Assembly: GCF_042427745.1 (NCBI RefSeq)
Contig: NZ_JBHMFA010000001.1
Strand: one strand, 5' to 3'
DNA: 64,000 bases
From: Algibacter miyuki
GTDB taxonomy: Bacteria > Bacteroidota > Bacteroidia > Flavobacteriales > Flavobacteriaceae
The number at the start of each line of letters is the position of its first letter. Positions within the stretch are counted from its first letter, which is position 1. A program made the translations under genes and the position numbers. The notes under the pieces were generated by a model, which saw only the letters and a program-made list of their open reading frames with translations, was not told the origin of the DNA and ran no database searches. This document shows, piece by piece, positions 43,595 through 53,173 of this stretch.

Positions 43595-44602
43595 TTACTT
43601 AATTTTAACCGATCGAATAATCGCTTCCAATTCTAACATATAATTGCGTTTTTCTACGGAAGGAGCAAAAGCAAAACCTTCTACAACTACCCAACGCTTA
43701 TTAATTTTATCTTCAATAGTATAATTTATAAATGGGCCGCCCATAAAATCCGCTTTTAAATCCCAAAGTCCCTTGGTTTCAAAAGCAGGTTTGTTGTCTA
43801 TTATAGTTTCTCCAAAGAACGGCGTGTATGCGTTTTCAGTAACCATATACGACTCTACTTTTTCGCCATTAGCAAGTACATCACCATCTTGTCTTCCGCG
43901 GATATAAAGCTCTCCAACGGAATCTCTTATTTTAATAATTTGATTTACCATACTATCGTTTTTCGTAATAGCATCAAACGGGATATCGTAAATTAACAAA
44001 TTGGTGGTTCCTGTTGTAATTTCTTTTCTAATCCAGAAGAAATTATCAGCTTCTTTCGCAATAATATAAATGGAAGGAAAATCTATAGTAAGTCCTAATT
44101 TCTCTTCAATAGCAGTATAAGTATGATGCGATTTACTCATTTGCCTCATACGTTCATTAAGTTCTACATTTCGAAATAACTCAATAATTTTTTCAGCATT
44201 GGTATTTAAAACATCAATTATTTCTTGTCTCGTTTTACCTGTGATTGTAACTACTTTTTGAGGCTTCGCATATACATCGTCAACAATGTTAATACCTGCT
44301 TCTTTACCCATTTCCACTTTTAAAACCGTTCTGTTTTTAGTTACAAAACCAGAAAAAACAGATGTTGGAATCTGGCTAATTGAAAACATAGGCTCATCTT
44401 GCGGAAGCCCATAAATAGGCGTTGCCAGCACATTCCTAATCGCTTCACCTACACTACCATCCCACATTTCGTTTTCTAATACTACAGAAACATGACTCAT
44501 GTTTCCAGAAGAATCTGGTAACATCGATTGATCTTTTGTTTTTTTATCGCCGCAAGACACTAATAACATTAAGGCTATTGCAGAAAAAATAATTTGTCGC
44601 AT
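43595..44602 (-). CDS. DUF4837 family lipoprotein
   Basis: A 335-residue protein with a lipoprotein signal peptide ending in LLVSC (Cys17) and a mature part with no membrane segments. The family is of unknown function and confined to Bacteroidota as far as I know. The mid-protein TYTAIEEKLGLTIDFPSIYIIAKEADNFFWIRKE segment is a repeated-half pattern typical of it. It follows the transglycosylase gene by 16 bp, so the two may work together at the envelope. Confidence 0.8.
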   Translation of the reverse strand: MRQIIFSAIALMLLVSCGDKKTKDQSMLPDSSGNMSHVSVVLENEMWDGSVGEAIRNVLATPIYGLPQDEPMFSISQIPTSVFSGFVTKNRTVLKVEMGKEAGINIVDDVYAKPQKVVTITGKTRQEIIDVLNTNAEKIIELFRNVELNERMRQMSKSHHTYTAIEEKLGLTIDFPSIYIIAKEADNFFWIRKEITTGTTNLLIYDIPFDAITKNDSMVNQIIKIRDSVGELYIRGRQDGDVLANGEKVESYMVTENAYTPFFGETIIDNKPAFETKGLWDLKADFMGGPFINYTIEDKINKRWVVVEGFAFAPSVEKRNYMLELEAIIRSVKIK

Positions 44603-44618
44603 AATAAGATTTAATTTG

Positions 44619-46205
44619 TTAGAGTTTAGCTATTTTCAGTTTCATACCGGGTTTCAAACTACTACCACTAAAACCGTTCCAATCTTTAATATCTTGAACA
44701 GAAACTCCGGGATATTTTTGAGAAATACTCCATAACGAATCTCCGTTACCCACCGTATAATATGTTACAGGTCCAGAAATAGCCTTCGGTTTACTCGCTA
44801 CTTTAGGTGTTGAACTCGTAGAAACATTAGGTTTTTTATTAAAAATAGTTAATCGTTGTCCAATTTTAAGGTTGTTACTACGTAGGCCATTCCAACGTTT
44901 TATTTCACTCACTCGAACTCCAAATTGTCTAGAAATTTTCCCTAAATAATCGCCCGATTTCACACGATAAGTCACTTTATCATCCGCCTTAAAAAATTGA
45001 GGCAAAGGTTTTTCTCGTTTTTCAAATTCCGCTTTAGCGTAAGCATAAATAGAATCTTCATTATTTACAAACTTCCCAATCACTTCATTAGGCAGTCTTA
45101 AGCTGTAATTTTCATCCTTTATAAAAGGAACAACATCTAGTTTATATGAAGGATTTAAAAATTGTAGTTTCTCAATTGGCACACTGGTTACTTCGGAAAC
45201 TTGATCGAGCGTTATCATGCGTTTTACATGAATGGTATCGGTTTCAAAATAAGCAATTTCTGGTTTATATTTTGTAAAACCATGTTCTTCGGCATATTCA
45301 AAAATATACATATTTGCTAAAAATGCAGGTAAATATCCAGCGGTTTCGCGTGGTAAATTATGCCTGATATTCCAATAATTTCGATAACCACCAGAACGTC
45401 TAATCGCTTTAGATACATTCCCTGGACCAGAATTATAAGCCGCTAAAGCCAAATCCCAATCGCCAAAAATGCCATATAATCTGGATAAATATTGAGATGC
45501 TGCAATGGTCGATTTTATAGGATCGCTACGTTCATCTACATAACTACTCACATCTAAGCCGTATTCTTTTCCTGTAGCAAACATAAATTGCCACAAACCA
45601 GTTGCGCCAACCCTAGATTTTGCGCGTGGTTTTAACGCCGACTCTACAATGGCTAAATATTTTATTTCTAACGGAATATTTTGATTGTCTAATTCGCGCT
45701 CGAACATTGGAAAATAAAAAGCACTTAATGTTATTAAGGACTGTAAATGCTTACGTCTACGCTTTAAATACGATTTTATAACACTTTCTAAAGATGGATT
45801 GTATTCCACATTAAATGGCGTGCGCGCATCAAGCCGTTTTAGCCGTGCTTTTAACGTATCTGTAGATAACTCGGGATATTCAACAGGTTCGTATGTTAAC
45901 TCGCTTACCGACTTGTAAATGGTGTCAAAAAGGTTATTATTATATAATTCTTCGTACCATCTTTCGTCAATTTTAGCCGCAAACTCATTGTCTTTTAAAG
46001 TTCTAAAGGACGAACTATCTTTAAGCACTTGAATACTATTAGTGGTTTGCGTTGTATTATCAATTAAAGAATCTTTCATTGTACCAGCTTCCTGAGCGAG
46101 CGAATCTTTAATTTTTACAGTTTGTACTATGGTCGAATCAGCCTCTTGCGAAAAAGAAAAGCTGACGCTAATAAATAATAAGATTATAAAAAATCGGAAA
46201 GTCAT
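44619..46205 (-). CDS. MltD-like lytic transglycosylase with two LysM domains
   Basis: A 528-residue secreted protein with an N-terminal signal peptide (MTFRFFIILLFISVSFSFSQ). Residues about 155-310 form a family 1 lytic transglycosylase domain, with the catalytic Glu188 in YLAIVESALKP and the LAAYNSGPGNV motif. Two LysM peptidoglycan-binding domains follow at about 415-458 and 481-526. It cleaves glycan strands of peptidoglycan. Length and order match the MltD type. The DUF4837 gene is directly downstream. Confidence 0.92.
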   Translation of the reverse strand: MTFRFFIILLFISVSFSFSQEADSTIVQTVKIKDSLAQEAGTMKDSLIDNTTQTTNSIQVLKDSSSFRTLKDNEFAAKIDERWYEELYNNNLFDTIYKSVSELTYEPVEYPELSTDTLKARLKRLDARTPFNVEYNPSLESVIKSYLKRRRKHLQSLITLSAFYFPMFERELDNQNIPLEIKYLAIVESALKPRAKSRVGATGLWQFMFATGKEYGLDVSSYVDERSDPIKSTIAASQYLSRLYGIFGDWDLALAAYNSGPGNVSKAIRRSGGYRNYWNIRHNLPRETAGYLPAFLANMYIFEYAEEHGFTKYKPEIAYFETDTIHVKRMITLDQVSEVTSVPIEKLQFLNPSYKLDVVPFIKDENYSLRLPNEVIGKFVNNEDSIYAYAKAEFEKREKPLPQFFKADDKVTYRVKSGDYLGKISRQFGVRVSEIKRWNGLRSNNLKIGQRLTIFNKKPNVSTSSTPKVASKPKAISGPVTYYTVGNGDSLWSISQKYPGVSVQDIKDWNGFSGSSLKPGMKLKIAKL

Positions 46206-46500
46206 AAAAATTATTCAGTTCGTTAATCAACGATATTGTGGCTAAAGTCGTGTTTTTTAAAGGAACTTGAAAACTAAATATAAATTACTTTAAAAAACAA
46301 ACCCCTTTTACCTCTCCCAATTTACGACAAAAACGAGGCTTTAGGTTATTTAATATTAGTAGAATTTATTTACTGTACAAATAAGCCCTCTGCAAACACA
46401 TTCAGTAATAAAACATTAGGTTTACGTGAACAAAAAAAATCATCTTGAATTCCTTAAAAAAAGAAAAACAAGATGATCTTATAGTATATTTAAAAACTTA
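46206..46500. other. Intergenic gap between the transglycosylase gene and pgk
   Basis: A 295-bp AT-rich stretch that holds the pgk terminator at its right end and otherwise no recognised gene, RNA or repeat. Confidence 0.5.
46432..46477 (-). terminator. Rho-independent terminator of pgk
   Basis: A 9-bp stem (46439-46447 with 46469-46477) with a long loop is followed, on the minus strand, by a run of T (A-run at 46432-46439). It lies 24 bp beyond the pgk stop. Confidence 0.65.
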
Positions 46501-47688
46501 CTATTTTAAAATAGCAGCAATACCCGGAAGTGTTTTTCCTTCTAAGCTTTCTAACATTGCACCACCACCAGTACTTACGTAGCTCACTTTATGTTCGAAA
46601 CCAAATTGTTTTACTGCAGCAACAGAATCTCCTCCACCAACAAGTGAAAAAGCACCTTTTTTAGTGGCTTCAGCAATAGAATTTCCTAATTCTATAGTTC
46701 CGCCAGCAAAACTTTCCATTTCAAAAACACCTAATGGCCCATTCCATAGGATGGTTTTACATTGCATAACTACATCATGAAATATTGCTCTAGATTTTGG
46801 TCCAGCATCTACACCTTCCCAACCATCAGGAATAGCGTTAATATCTACAATTTGCGTATTTGCATCGTTACTAAAATCATCTGCAGCAATAGTATCTACA
46901 GGGATATGAATTTGTACGTTTTTTTCTTTCGCTTGCTTTAAAATTTCTAAAGCTAAAGGCATTTTATCGTCTTCACAAATCGAGTTTCCAATTTTTCCAC
47001 CTTGTGCTTTTACAAAAGTAAATGCCATACCACCACCAATAATAAGGTGATCTACTTTATCAAGAATGTTCTCAATAATTGTAATTTTAGACGATACTTT
47101 CGCTCCACCAAGAATAGCTAAAACTGGTTTTTCACCCGTTTCCATAACTTTATTAATACTTTCAATTTCTTGCGCTAATAAATTTCCGAAGCATTTTTTA
47201 CCTTCAAAAAATTGAGCCACAATAGTTGTAGAAGCATGTGCACGGTGTGCTGTTCCAAAAGCATCATTCACATAAATATCACCTAACTTAGAAAGTTTTT
47301 CAGCAAAAGCCTCATCACCAGCAGTTTCTTCTTTATAAAAACGTAAGTTCTCTAATAATAAAACTTCTCCTGGCTCTAAACTAGCCGCTGCAGCTTCAAC
47401 ATCAGCACCAATACAATCGGCAACCGTTTTAACACCAACACCTAAAATATCTTCTACTTTTTTTGCAATATGCTTTAATGAAAACTCATCTTGAAAGCCT
47501 TTTGGACGACCTAAATGCGACATTAAGATACAGCTTCCACCGTCTTCTAAAATTTTAATAATAGTCGGTTTTGCCGATACAATTCTTGTAGCATCAGTAA
47601 CTTCAAACTTATCATTTAAAGGCACATTAAAATCGACACGGATTAATGCTTTTTTATTTTTGAAATCAAAATCGTTAAGCGTTTTCAT
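46501..47688 (-). CDS. pgk: Phosphoglycerate kinase
   Basis: A 395-residue glycolytic enzyme of standard length, making ATP from 1,3-bisphosphoglycerate. RVDFNVPLN, the MSHLGRPKG motif, LLLENLRFYKEE, AILGGAKVSSKI and the C-terminal GGGDSVAAV motif are present. It is a single-gene transcript with its own terminator and a -7-like element at 47725-47732. Confidence 0.97.
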   Translation of the reverse strand: MKTLNDFDFKNKKALIRVDFNVPLNDKFEVTDATRIVSAKPTIIKILEDGGSCILMSHLGRPKGFQDEFSLKHIAKKVEDILGVGVKTVADCIGADVEAAAASLEPGEVLLLENLRFYKEETAGDEAFAEKLSKLGDIYVNDAFGTAHRAHASTTIVAQFFEGKKCFGNLLAQEIESINKVMETGEKPVLAILGGAKVSSKITIIENILDKVDHLIIGGGMAFTFVKAQGGKIGNSICEDDKMPLALEILKQAKEKNVQIHIPVDTIAADDFSNDANTQIVDINAIPDGWEGVDAGPKSRAIFHDVVMQCKTILWNGPLGVFEMESFAGGTIELGNSIAEATKKGAFSLVGGGDSVAAVKQFGFEHKVSYVSTGGGAMLESLEGKTLPGIAAILK

Positions 47689-47724
47689 TTATTTATATGT
47701 TTTAATTTTTAACTCTGTGATTCA

Positions 47725-47732
47725 CAAATGTA
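47725..47732 (-). promoter_or_regulatory. Candidate -7 element upstream of pgk
   Basis: TACATTTG on the minus strand matches TAnnTTTG, ending 36 bp before the pgk start. No well-spaced -33 TTG was seen. Confidence 0.4.
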
Positions 47733-47926
47733 ACTAAATAAACAGCCAATTAAAACGTGTTTTTTTACGAAAACGATGTAGAAACCCGATAATTTTTAAA
47801 TTAATGAATTATCACTCGCTTTTACTGAAAAACAAAACAGCAATTACTTGGAAAAAAAATATTAAAAACACTACGGAAACCGCTTGATGGTATTCAAATT
47901 CGCAAAATTTTATGTAGGTTTGTTTT

Positions 47927-49081
47927 ATGCTTTTTAAAGACGTTTTAGGACAAGAACATATCAAAAACCATTTAACCACAAGCGTGGATAATGGTAGAAT
48001 TGCCCACGCCCAATTATTTGTGGGTAACGAAGGCTCAGGCACGCTACCCATGGCTATTGCTTATGCCCAATACTTATTATGCGCCAATACCGAAGGTGAA
48101 AACGAGAATGGAAATACCGCTTGTAATTTAAAATTCAACAGTATTTCACATCCCGATTTACACTTTGCTTTTCCTGTAACCACCAGCGATAAAGTAAAAA
48201 GTAAACCGGTTTCTAGTTTTTACTTAGAAGAATGGCGAAAACTACTAAAAGAACAACCTTACGGTAACTTATTCGATTGGTATAAACTTTTAGGTGTTGA
48301 TAATAAACAAGGTCAAATTGGTGTAGAAGAAGCTCACAATATCGTGAAATCGCTTACACTGAAATCTTACGAAGGCGGTTACAAAGTGATGCTAATTTGG
48401 ATGGCCGAAAAAATGAATGGCGCCTGTGCTAATAAGCTTCTAAAATTAATTGAAGAACCACCAAATAAAACGGTTTTCATTTTAATTACTGAAGATGAAG
48501 AGCAGATTATAAACACCATTAAATCGCGTTGTCAAATTTTACATTTTCCGCCATTAGCCGAAGATGTTATTGTTGACGCTCTAGTGAAACAGTTTAATAT
48601 TGACAGAAATGTAGCTACGAAAATAGCACATCAATCGAACGGAAATTACAATAAAGCCTGCGATTTAGTCTATCAAGATTCCGAAGATAACCAATTTGAA
48701 ACCTGGTTTATTTATTGGATTCGTAGCGCCTTTAAAGCCAAAGGAAACAAAGCTGCTATTCTAGATTTAATAAGCTGGAGTGAAGATATTGCCAAAACCG
48801 GACGCGAAACACAAAAGCAGTTTTTAAACTTCTGTTTAGATTTTTTCAGACAAGCATTGTTGCTAAATTATAATGCCGAAGAACTCGTGTTTTTCGAGCC
48901 ACAAACCGAAAAATTTAAACTTGAAAACTTCGCCCCTTACGTACACGGCAATAATATAATGGATATTAGCAATGAACTTCAAGATGCAATTTACCATATT
49001 GAACGTAACGGAAATTCTAAAATAATCCTTACCGATTTATCTATAAAACTAACGCGTTTACTGCACAAAAAAGCCAACTAA
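47927..49081 (+). CDS. holB: DNA polymerase III delta prime subunit
   Basis: A 384-residue clamp-loader subunit. The opening MLFKDVLGQEHIKNHLTTSVDNGRIAHAQLF matches delta prime. The P-loop position reads GNEGSGTLP, where Lys is absent, as expected for the non-hydrolysing delta prime. The ATPase-linked LLKLIEEPP and TIKSRCQIL (SRC motif) are present. A -7-like TAGGTTTG lies at 47915-47922, nearly touching the start codon. Confidence 0.9.
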   Translation: MLFKDVLGQEHIKNHLTTSVDNGRIAHAQLFVGNEGSGTLPMAIAYAQYLLCANTEGENENGNTACNLKFNSISHPDLHFAFPVTTSDKVKSKPVSSFYLEEWRKLLKEQPYGNLFDWYKLLGVDNKQGQIGVEEAHNIVKSLTLKSYEGGYKVMLIWMAEKMNGACANKLLKLIEEPPNKTVFILITEDEEQIINTIKSRCQILHFPPLAEDVIVDALVKQFNIDRNVATKIAHQSNGNYNKACDLVYQDSEDNQFETWFIYWIRSAFKAKGNKAAILDLISWSEDIAKTGRETQKQFLNFCLDFFRQALLLNYNAEELVFFEPQTEKFKLENFAPYVHGNNIMDISNELQDAIYHIERNGNSKIILTDLSIKLTRLLHKKAN

Positions 49082-49120
49082 CGCATTGTATTTTTCAATT
49101 TTAATTAAGTAATAAACATA

Positions 49121-49157
49121 AAAAAGTCCTATGAAATTCACATTCCATAGGACTTTT
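49121..49157. terminator. Bidirectional terminator between holB and the OmpH-like gene
   Basis: A 12-bp stem (49122-49133 with 49146-49157) with a 12-base loop has A-rich and T-rich flanks on opposite sides, so it can serve both convergent genes. Confidence 0.85.
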
Positions 49158-49178
49158 ACTTTATATATTATTTAAAGC

Positions 49179-49712
49179 TTATTTTGCTTTATTATAATCA
49201 GCATTTAAAGCTTCAGTAACAGTTTTAGTTAAATCACTTTTTTCTTCACCATACATCACCGTTGCAGCAGCATCACTAGTTCCTAAAATATAGTTATAAC
49301 CGTTAGCTTTACCGTATTCTCCAACAAAAGCTTTTACCTTAACAATAACAGAATCGATATCCGCTTGAAACGCTTGCGTTATTTGTTGTTGCTCTACTTG
49401 CATTTGTTGTTGTAACTGTTGTTGCTTTTGTTGCAAACCAGCCATTAATTCTTCAGCCTTTTTTCTGTTATTTCTTTGTGCTAATTTTTGAGCTTCGGCT
49501 TGTCCTTTTTGAGCTTCTGTTTGAAACGCTAAACCAATACTATCTGCTCTTTTTCTAAAAGCGTCGTCTTTCGCTTGGTATTTTGCTTCTAAATCAATTT
49601 TCTCTTGATAATCGTTAATTAAAGCTCCGTTATCTACAAAACCAATTTTGTTTGGTTTTTCACAAGATGCTAAAACAAGCATCGCGATGGCAACATAAAG
49701 TATGTTTTTCAT
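49179..49712 (-). CDS. OmpH/Skp family chaperone-like lipoprotein
   Basis: A 177-residue exported protein with a signal peptide ending in a lipobox (LASC, Cys17) and a Skp/OmpH-type body. The middle is a long Gln-rich coiled coil (KQQQLQQQMQVEQQQITQ) like the tentacle region of Skp, framed by the start IGFVDNGALINDY and end NYILGTSDAAATVMYG. Family members hold unfolded outer membrane proteins in the periplasm. Lipid attachment, if real, would tether it to a membrane, which differs from free Skp. Confidence 0.85.
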   Translation of the reverse strand: MKNILYVAIAMLVLASCEKPNKIGFVDNGALINDYQEKIDLEAKYQAKDDAFRKRADSIGLAFQTEAQKGQAEAQKLAQRNNRKKAEELMAGLQQKQQQLQQQMQVEQQQITQAFQADIDSVIVKVKAFVGEYGKANGYNYILGTSDAAATVMYGEEKSDLTKTVTEALNADYNKAK

Positions 49713-49758
49713 TTTTATTTTTTTTTGATTAGTTTTTGGTTAATTTTTTTAATCCGAA

Positions 49759-49766
49759 CAAATGTA
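49759..49766 (-). promoter_or_regulatory. Candidate -7 element upstream of the OmpH-like gene
   Basis: TACATTTG on the minus strand matches TAnnTTTG about 47 bp before the start codon. No clear -33 box. Confidence 0.4.
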
Positions 49767-49963
49767 ATAAAGTAAGCTTTAAAACGACATGTAATTATTC
49801 GGATTTTAACATATAAAGAAACTTTATCGTAAAAGAGCGATTTCATAATCAATTCTTATAAAAAATACCCGCTTTTAAAGCGTTTTAAGCGCGTTTCTAA
49901 AAATCGCCTAGTATTTTATCATTACAAACAAAAACCTCTATAATATGTATTTATAAATCGTTT

Positions 49964-50824
49964 TTAGATGTTTTTAATCACATAAATTAAAGAAGAAGCC
50001 TCTTTTGAGCTAAATGATTTGATATTAGAACGCAAACCATACCAAAACCCTTTTACCGGATTCATTTTACCTGTTTTATATTTTTCTGAAAGCATACTCA
50101 CATAAAACGCATCAAACAACATCGGTTTTGTTTTTACAACAGCCATGTCTTGTTTAGAAACTAATTTAGAAATAGATTCTTGATTAAAATGCCAAAGATG
50201 TCTTGGCACATCAAAAGCTGCCCAATACTTTTTATAATGTTTCGCATCGAAACTTTTATAATTTGGTACCGCAATAATTAAAGTTCCGTTTGGCTTTAAA
50301 AGATTTTTAAAGGTTTTAAAATGATCTTCTAAATTTGGTAAATGCTCTAAAACATGCCAAAGCGTAATCACATCAAAAGTTTGTGATTTAAATTTTTCTA
50401 ACTGCTCCGTTTTAAAAACAGATTGATTTGTTTTTTTATTCGCTATACCCCTAGCCTCTTCGTTCGGTTCAATACCAAAAACCGTCCATTGGTTTTGTTG
50501 TGCGGTTTGTAAAAAATCTCCGGTACCACAACCTACATCTAAAAGCTTTTTTGTTTCGGAAGTAAAAGAATTTATTAATTTCAATTTCTTTTTAAGTGAA
50601 ATGCTACGCACCAAATGATACACTTTTTCGAATAGATTTCTTTTAGAATCTGTATGCGAAATATAATCTTCACTTTGATAATAACCAGGTAACTTTTCCG
50701 AAGTTGGTTGCGGTGTAGTTTCTAAAAACCCAAATTCTGAGTTTTCAATTAACTGAAAAGTTTCACCAGAAACTGAATAATCTTTTACTTTTAAATACGT
50801 TTTTGTTGATTGATTTTGCACCAC
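49964..50824 (-). CDS. Class I SAM-dependent methyltransferase
   Basis: A 286-residue protein with a methyltransferase fold. The SAM-binding motif LLDVGCGTGDFL is near residues 95-106, with acidic EPNEEA at the end of the second strand, and later ITLWHVLEHLPN as motif post-II. The first 90 residues form an unassigned region. This resembles the Methyltransf_23 group, sometimes found with glycan genes. The substrate is unknown. It stands alone, with a long upstream gap. Confidence 0.82.
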   Translation of the reverse strand: MVQNQSTKTYLKVKDYSVSGETFQLIENSEFGFLETTPQPTSEKLPGYYQSEDYISHTDSKRNLFEKVYHLVRSISLKKKLKLINSFTSETKKLLDVGCGTGDFLQTAQQNQWTVFGIEPNEEARGIANKKTNQSVFKTEQLEKFKSQTFDVITLWHVLEHLPNLEDHFKTFKNLLKPNGTLIIAVPNYKSFDAKHYKKYWAAFDVPRHLWHFNQESISKLVSKQDMAVVKTKPMLFDAFYVSMLSEKYKTGKMNPVKGFWYGLRSNIKSFSSKEASSLIYVIKNI

Positions 50825-51143
50825 GAACTTCGTAATTTATTTTATTGATATTCTAAAAACGATTGCTTCATATAAATAAAGAGAAGCTTTGTTTGTTATT
50901 CTTTTATTCGATATAATTCTGAAGTTGATAAAACCTAAACTATTTATGGATTCAATTTTACGTCTTAAATTAACTCTTATGCTCCCTGATTGATCACACT
51001 TTTAAATACAATCTTCTTTCAATTTAAAACTATATTAATTTAAAACCCCTCTTACTTTTCATAAAAAAGACTAACATCTTGTCTTATCTATTCCATGCTT
51101 CACAAACGAAAAAAGCATTAAAAATTAATCGAAAAATAAAACT

Positions 51144-51159
51144 TGTTCCACGTGGAACG
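51144..51159. promoter_or_regulatory. parS-like ParB binding site (15/16)
   Basis: TGTTCCACGTGGAACG matches the parS consensus TGTTnCACGTGnAACA except for the last base. It lies 61 bp downstream of the mnmG stop, in intergenic sequence. ParB loading sites of this form cluster near the replication origin in many bacteria. Confidence 0.8.
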
Positions 51160-51172
51160 TAAAAAAACATAA

Positions 51173-51213
51173 TATTATTCTGAAGAAAAACAATGTCTTT
51201 ATTCAGAATAATA
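51173..51213 (-). terminator. Terminator-like hairpin after mnmG
   Basis: A perfect 12-bp stem (51173-51184 with 51202-51213) with a 17-base loop. On the minus strand, a T-run follows about six bases later. It lies 7 bp past the mnmG stop. Confidence 0.6.
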
Positions 51214-51219
51214 ACCCTT

Positions 51220-53091
51220 TTATCTTCCCATATAAACTAACAATACCGAAATATCATTAGGAGATACACCACTTATTCTTGATGCTTGAGAAACCGTTGC
51301 CGGTTGTATTTTTTTTAGTTTTTGGCGCGCTTCTAAACTCATCGATTTAATTTGAGAATAATCAAAACCTTCAGGGATTTTTACATACTCCAAACGTGTT
51401 AACTTATCTGCATTGTTTTTCTCCTTAGCAATATATCCAGAATATTTTACTTGAATTTCGGTTTGCTCTAACACTTCCCTAACCAAATTATTTTCTTGAA
51501 TATATGCTTCTACACTTTCAATTTTACGAACATCGTCCATATCAATATTAGGTCTAGAAAACACTTTAAACAATTTACCAGATTGTTTAACAATGGCAGA
51601 ATTTTTAGATTCCAAAATAGGATTTATCAATTCTGGCTTTACACTTTCGGTTTCAAAAAACTTAACAAACTTTGCAGCAGCTTCATGTTTTTCTTCCATA
51701 GTTTTTAAACGTTTTTCAGAAGCTAACCCTAATTCAAAACCTTTAGGTGTTAATCTTAGATCGGCATTATCTTGACGTAAAAGCGTTCTATATTCCGCAC
51801 GAGATGTAAACATCCTATAAGGCTCTTCTGTTCCTTTTGTAATTAAATCATCGATTAAAACACCAATATAAGCCTCATCTCTTTTTAACGTAAACGCTTC
51901 TTTTTCTTGCGTTTTTAAACTAGCATTTATACCAGCCATTAAACCTTGAGACGCTGCTTCTTCATACCCTGTAGTTCCATTTATCTGTCCCGCGAAATAT
52001 AAACCTTCAACAAGTTTAGTTTCTAAAGTATGCTTTAATTGTGTTGGCGGAAAATAATCGTACTCAATAGCATAACCTGGTCTAAAGAATTTTACACCTT
52101 CAAAACCAACTACAGAACGCAACGCTTTAAACTGAACATCTTCTGGCAACGATGTAGAAAAACCGTTCACATAAACCTCACACGTATTCCAACCTTCCGG
52201 TTCAATAAACAACTGATGACTATCTTTATCTGCAAAACGATTAATTTTATCTTCAATAGAAGGACAATATCTTGGTCCTAAACTTTTAATTCTACCGTTA
52301 AACATTGGCGACCTATCAAAGCCTTCTCGAAGCAAATTATGAACTTCAAGACTTGTATATGTCATGTAACATGATCGTTGTTTTTCTAATGGTTTTGTTA
52401 TATCTAAATAAGAGAATTTCTCCGGGTTAGCATCACCAGGTTGCTCTACCATTTTAGAATAATCAAGACTACGCCCATCAACTCTTGGCGGTGTTCCTGT
52501 TTTCATTCTACCAGACTCAAAACCTAATTCAACCAACTGTTCTGTAATTCCAGTCGCGGCTCTTTCCCCCGCTCTACCACCACCAAAGTTTTTATCTCCG
52601 ATGTGTATTAAGCCATTTAAAAAAGTACCATTTGTTAATACAACAGACTTGGCTTTTATACTAATTCCTAAAGAAGTTTTTACACCAACTACTTTATGAT
52701 TTTCTACAATTAAACCAGAAACCATATCCTGGTAAAAATCAAGATTTGGAGTACCTTCTAAAAGCATTCTCCAGTCTTCTGCAAAACGCATTCTATCACT
52801 TTGAACCCTCGGACTCCACATCGCAGGTCCTTTAGATTTATTAAGCATTTTAAACTGAATAGCCGATGTATCAGAAACAATTCCACTATACCCACCAAGC
52901 GCATCAATCTCACGAACAATTTGTCCTTTTGCAATACCTCCCATAGCAGGATTACAAGACATTTGCGCAATGTTTTGTAAGCTCATTGTAACAAGTAATG
53001 TCTTACTTCCTAAATTAGCAGCAGCGGCTGCGGCTTCACTTCCAGCGTGCCCACCACCAACAACTATAACATCATATACTTCGTTAAACAT
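51220..53091 (-). CDS. mnmG: tRNA uridine-5-carboxymethylaminomethyl modification enzyme MnmG (GidA)
   Basis: A 623-residue FAD enzyme that, with MnmE, installs cmnm5U at the wobble position of several tRNAs. The dinucleotide motif GGGHAGSEAA (residues 12-21), the CNPAMGGIAKGQIVREIDALGG region, KTGTPPRVDG, and the GQINGTTGYEEAASQGLMAGINA motif are all present, and the length is normal. The gene is flanked on both sides by parS-like palindromes. mnmG was long known as gidA from its position next to the origin in many genomes. Confidence 0.97.
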   Translation of the reverse strand: MFNEVYDVIVVGGGHAGSEAAAAAANLGSKTLLVTMSLQNIAQMSCNPAMGGIAKGQIVREIDALGGYSGIVSDTSAIQFKMLNKSKGPAMWSPRVQSDRMRFAEDWRMLLEGTPNLDFYQDMVSGLIVENHKVVGVKTSLGISIKAKSVVLTNGTFLNGLIHIGDKNFGGGRAGERAATGITEQLVELGFESGRMKTGTPPRVDGRSLDYSKMVEQPGDANPEKFSYLDITKPLEKQRSCYMTYTSLEVHNLLREGFDRSPMFNGRIKSLGPRYCPSIEDKINRFADKDSHQLFIEPEGWNTCEVYVNGFSTSLPEDVQFKALRSVVGFEGVKFFRPGYAIEYDYFPPTQLKHTLETKLVEGLYFAGQINGTTGYEEAASQGLMAGINASLKTQEKEAFTLKRDEAYIGVLIDDLITKGTEEPYRMFTSRAEYRTLLRQDNADLRLTPKGFELGLASEKRLKTMEEKHEAAAKFVKFFETESVKPELINPILESKNSAIVKQSGKLFKVFSRPNIDMDDVRKIESVEAYIQENNLVREVLEQTEIQVKYSGYIAKEKNNADKLTRLEYVKIPEGFDYSQIKSMSLEARQKLKKIQPATVSQASRISGVSPNDISVLLVYMGR

Positions 53092-53116
53092 GATTTTTAT
53101 TTTTTAAATTTTGAAG

Positions 53117-53132
53117 TGTTCCACGTGGAACA
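53117..53132. promoter_or_regulatory. parS ParB binding site (perfect palindrome)
   Basis: TGTTCCACGTGGAACA is a perfect 16-bp palindrome and a full match to the parS consensus TGTTnCACGTGnAACA. It lies between the mnmG start and the ybeY stop, 26 bp upstream of mnmG. Confidence 0.88.
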
Positions 53133-53173
53133 CAAATATTTCGAGAGCCATAAAAAACTAAACAGGGGATTTT

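Larger units (their letters stand above)
50825..51219. other. Long intergenic region before the methyltransferase gene, containing parS
   Basis: A 395-bp AT-rich stretch, the longest gap in the window. It contains one near-perfect parS palindrome (51144-51159) and the mnmG terminator hairpin (51173-51213). No gene, tRNA or DnaA-box cluster was recognised. Confidence 0.6.

Noticed and set aside
47812..48051. Minus-strand frame across the holB start
   Set aside because: It overlaps the strong holB start region and shows no recognisable protein pattern.
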